Source: an uncultured Ruminococcus sp.
Lineage (GTDB): Bacteria; Bacillota; Clostridia; UBA1212; UBA1255
Direction of reading: 5' to 3'
NCBI GenBank assembly: GCA_902782885.1
Contig: CACZOW010000128.1
Location: forward strand, 1-8,949
Length of the DNA stretch: 8,949 nucleotides
Positions 7,161 through 8,949 of the stretch are shown here, one piece after another. The notes beneath the pieces were generated by a model. The model was not told the DNA's origin. It saw only the letters and a program-made list of their open reading frames with translations, and ran no database searches. The number at the start of each line of letters is the position of its first letter. Within the stretch, counting starts at the first letter, position 1. The translations under genes were made by a program, and so were the position numbers.

Positions 7161-7172
7161 ATGTTGACGACA

Positions 7173-8567
<1,395 letters not shown>

Positions 8568-8596
8568 GCTGCCGTTTATCTGTACAGACAGAAAAT

Positions 8597-8630
8597 GAGC
8601 GCCGTTTTCACAGACGGCGCTCGATTTTAT
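8597..8630. terminator. Bidirectional intrinsic terminator between convergent asnS and flavin reductase gene
   Basis: A perfect nine-base stem, GAGCGCCGT (8597-8605) with ACGGCGCTC (8614-8622), closes an eight-base loop. The plus strand continues with GATTTTAT; the minus strand continues with ATTTTC. The GC-rich stem with T-rich tails on both sides fits termination of asnS (30 bases after its stop) and of the convergent gene at the right edge. Confidence 0.85.
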
Positions 8631-8639
8631 CGGGTGTTC

Positions 8640-8690
8640 GCATCGATTTTACATCGATTCGCATCGATTTGCATCGATTTTACATAGGTT
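8640..8690. repeat. Short tandem array of ATCGAT-centred repeats
   Basis: Four perfect copies of CATCGATT start at 8641, 8652, 8662 and 8672, i.e. at steps of 11, 10 and 10 bases, followed by a decayed copy CATAGGTT at 8683. Flanks alternate between TTTTA and TTTG or TTCG. Each copy contains the self-complementary ATCGAT, so the sites sit on one face of the helix. The array lies between the stop codon of the right-edge gene and the shared terminator, so it would be in that gene's 3' untranslated region. Confidence 0.75.
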
Positions 8691-8691
8691 T

Positions 8692-8949
8692 TTACATCAG
8701 CTTCTTGCCTGCTTTCCAGGCGCCGCCGGCTTCTTCGCCGACTTTGAAGTATTTGTTGCCGAACTGGTCGAACAGAATCGCGTCGAGTTTGGAGGCGTCG
8801 ATCTTGCCCCGCTCGTTCAGCACGGACTCCTGGGCCGTGACGTTGACGATGCGGCCGACAACGCACTGCACGCCTTCGGTGTTGACCGTCTCCACGTACT
8901 CGCACTCCATCGTGAGCGGGAATTCTTCGATGACCGGCGCGTTGACCCA
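8692..8949 (-). CDS. Flavoredoxin/flavin reductase-like family protein, C-terminal part (truncated at window edge)
   Basis: Only the last 85 residues are in the window, ending at a TAA at 8692-8694; the start lies beyond 8949. The readable sequence runs through VNAPVIEEFPLTMECEY, then a beta-rich stretch with CVVGRIVNVTAQESVL, then a C-terminal segment LFDQFGNKYFKVGEEAGGAWKAGKKL. This resembles the C-terminal end of FMN-binding split-barrel proteins of the flavin reductase/flavoredoxin group (DIM6/NTAB family), where a GxIxxVxAxExVL strand-turn and a final Y..G...G.A...GK tail recur. Such proteins bind FMN and use NAD(P)H or donate electrons to partners, but the flavin-contacting N-terminal half is not visible, so substrate and partner are open. 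An internal ATG at 8910 is not the start: the frame is open to the edge and the family similarity begins before it. The gene converges on asnS and shares its terminator. Confidence 0.75.
   Translation of the reverse strand, partial: WVNAPVIEEFPLTMECEYVETVNTEGVQCVVGRIVNVTAQESVLNERGKIDASKLDAILFDQFGNKYFKVGEEAGGAWKAGKKLM

Noticed and set aside
7080..7172. N-terminal extension of AsnRS from the TTG at 7080
   Set aside because: That TTG is part of the -35 box, and the -10 box and leader repeats would be inside the coding region.
7109..7172. T-box riboswitch upstream of asnS
   Set aside because: The leader is only about 58 bases, with no specifier loop, no antiterminator or terminator and no T-box bulge sequence.
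8627..8905. 92-codon minus-strand open frame through the ATCGAT repeats
   Set aside because: It is out of frame with the flavin-reductase-like C-terminus and ends in a repeat-derived peptide; the other frame (to 8692) matches a family and extends to the window edge.

Overview
The window looks like chromosomal core DNA from a GC-rich (roughly 60% by eye) member of the Firmicutes, probably class Clostridia. The reasons are the recJ-rel gene pair, a bifunctional-type Rel with the RFKD motif, a Gram-positive style OmpR/PhoB regulator with a membrane kinase, strong AAGGAG ribosome binding sites and sigma-70/SigA type TATAAT promoters. No phage, transposon, CRISPR or tRNA/rRNA signal was found. All long open frames opposite the real genes are GC-rich antisense shadows.

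Layout. Positions 1-6969 are a minus-strand block. In transcription order it holds uridine kinase (udk), an OmpR-family response regulator, its sensor histidine kinase (start codon overlapping or adjoining the regulator stop), the ssDNA exonuclease RecJ, and a Rel (p)ppGpp synthetase/hydrolase that runs off the left edge after 592 residues. udk and the response regulator each have a visible promoter. The kinase-recJ and recJ-rel gaps are 78 and 51 bases with no convincing promoter or terminator, so regulator-kinase-recJ-rel may be one transcript. Positions 6970-7172 are a divergent control region: the udk promoter faces left, the asnS promoter faces right, a nested inverted repeat lies between them, and the asnS leader contains a duplicated segment able to form two alternative hairpins. 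Asparaginyl-tRNA synthetase (asnS) follows on the plus strand to 8567. A symmetric, probably bidirectional terminator then separates it from a convergent minus-strand gene at the right edge, the C-terminal end of a flavoredoxin/flavin-reductase-like protein. Between that gene's stop and the terminator is a short tandem array of ATCGAT-centred repeats at 10-11 base spacing.

Functional picture. The genes are housekeeping: pyrimidine salvage, tRNA charging, DNA repair, stringent response, and one two-component system of unknown signal. The points most worth following are the linkage of an orphan-looking two-component system to recJ-rel (without the apt gene usually found between recJ and rel in Bacillus), the asnS leader structure, the operator-like repeat between udk and asnS, and the phased ATCGAT array. 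I saw no clear sign of a new multi-gene system.
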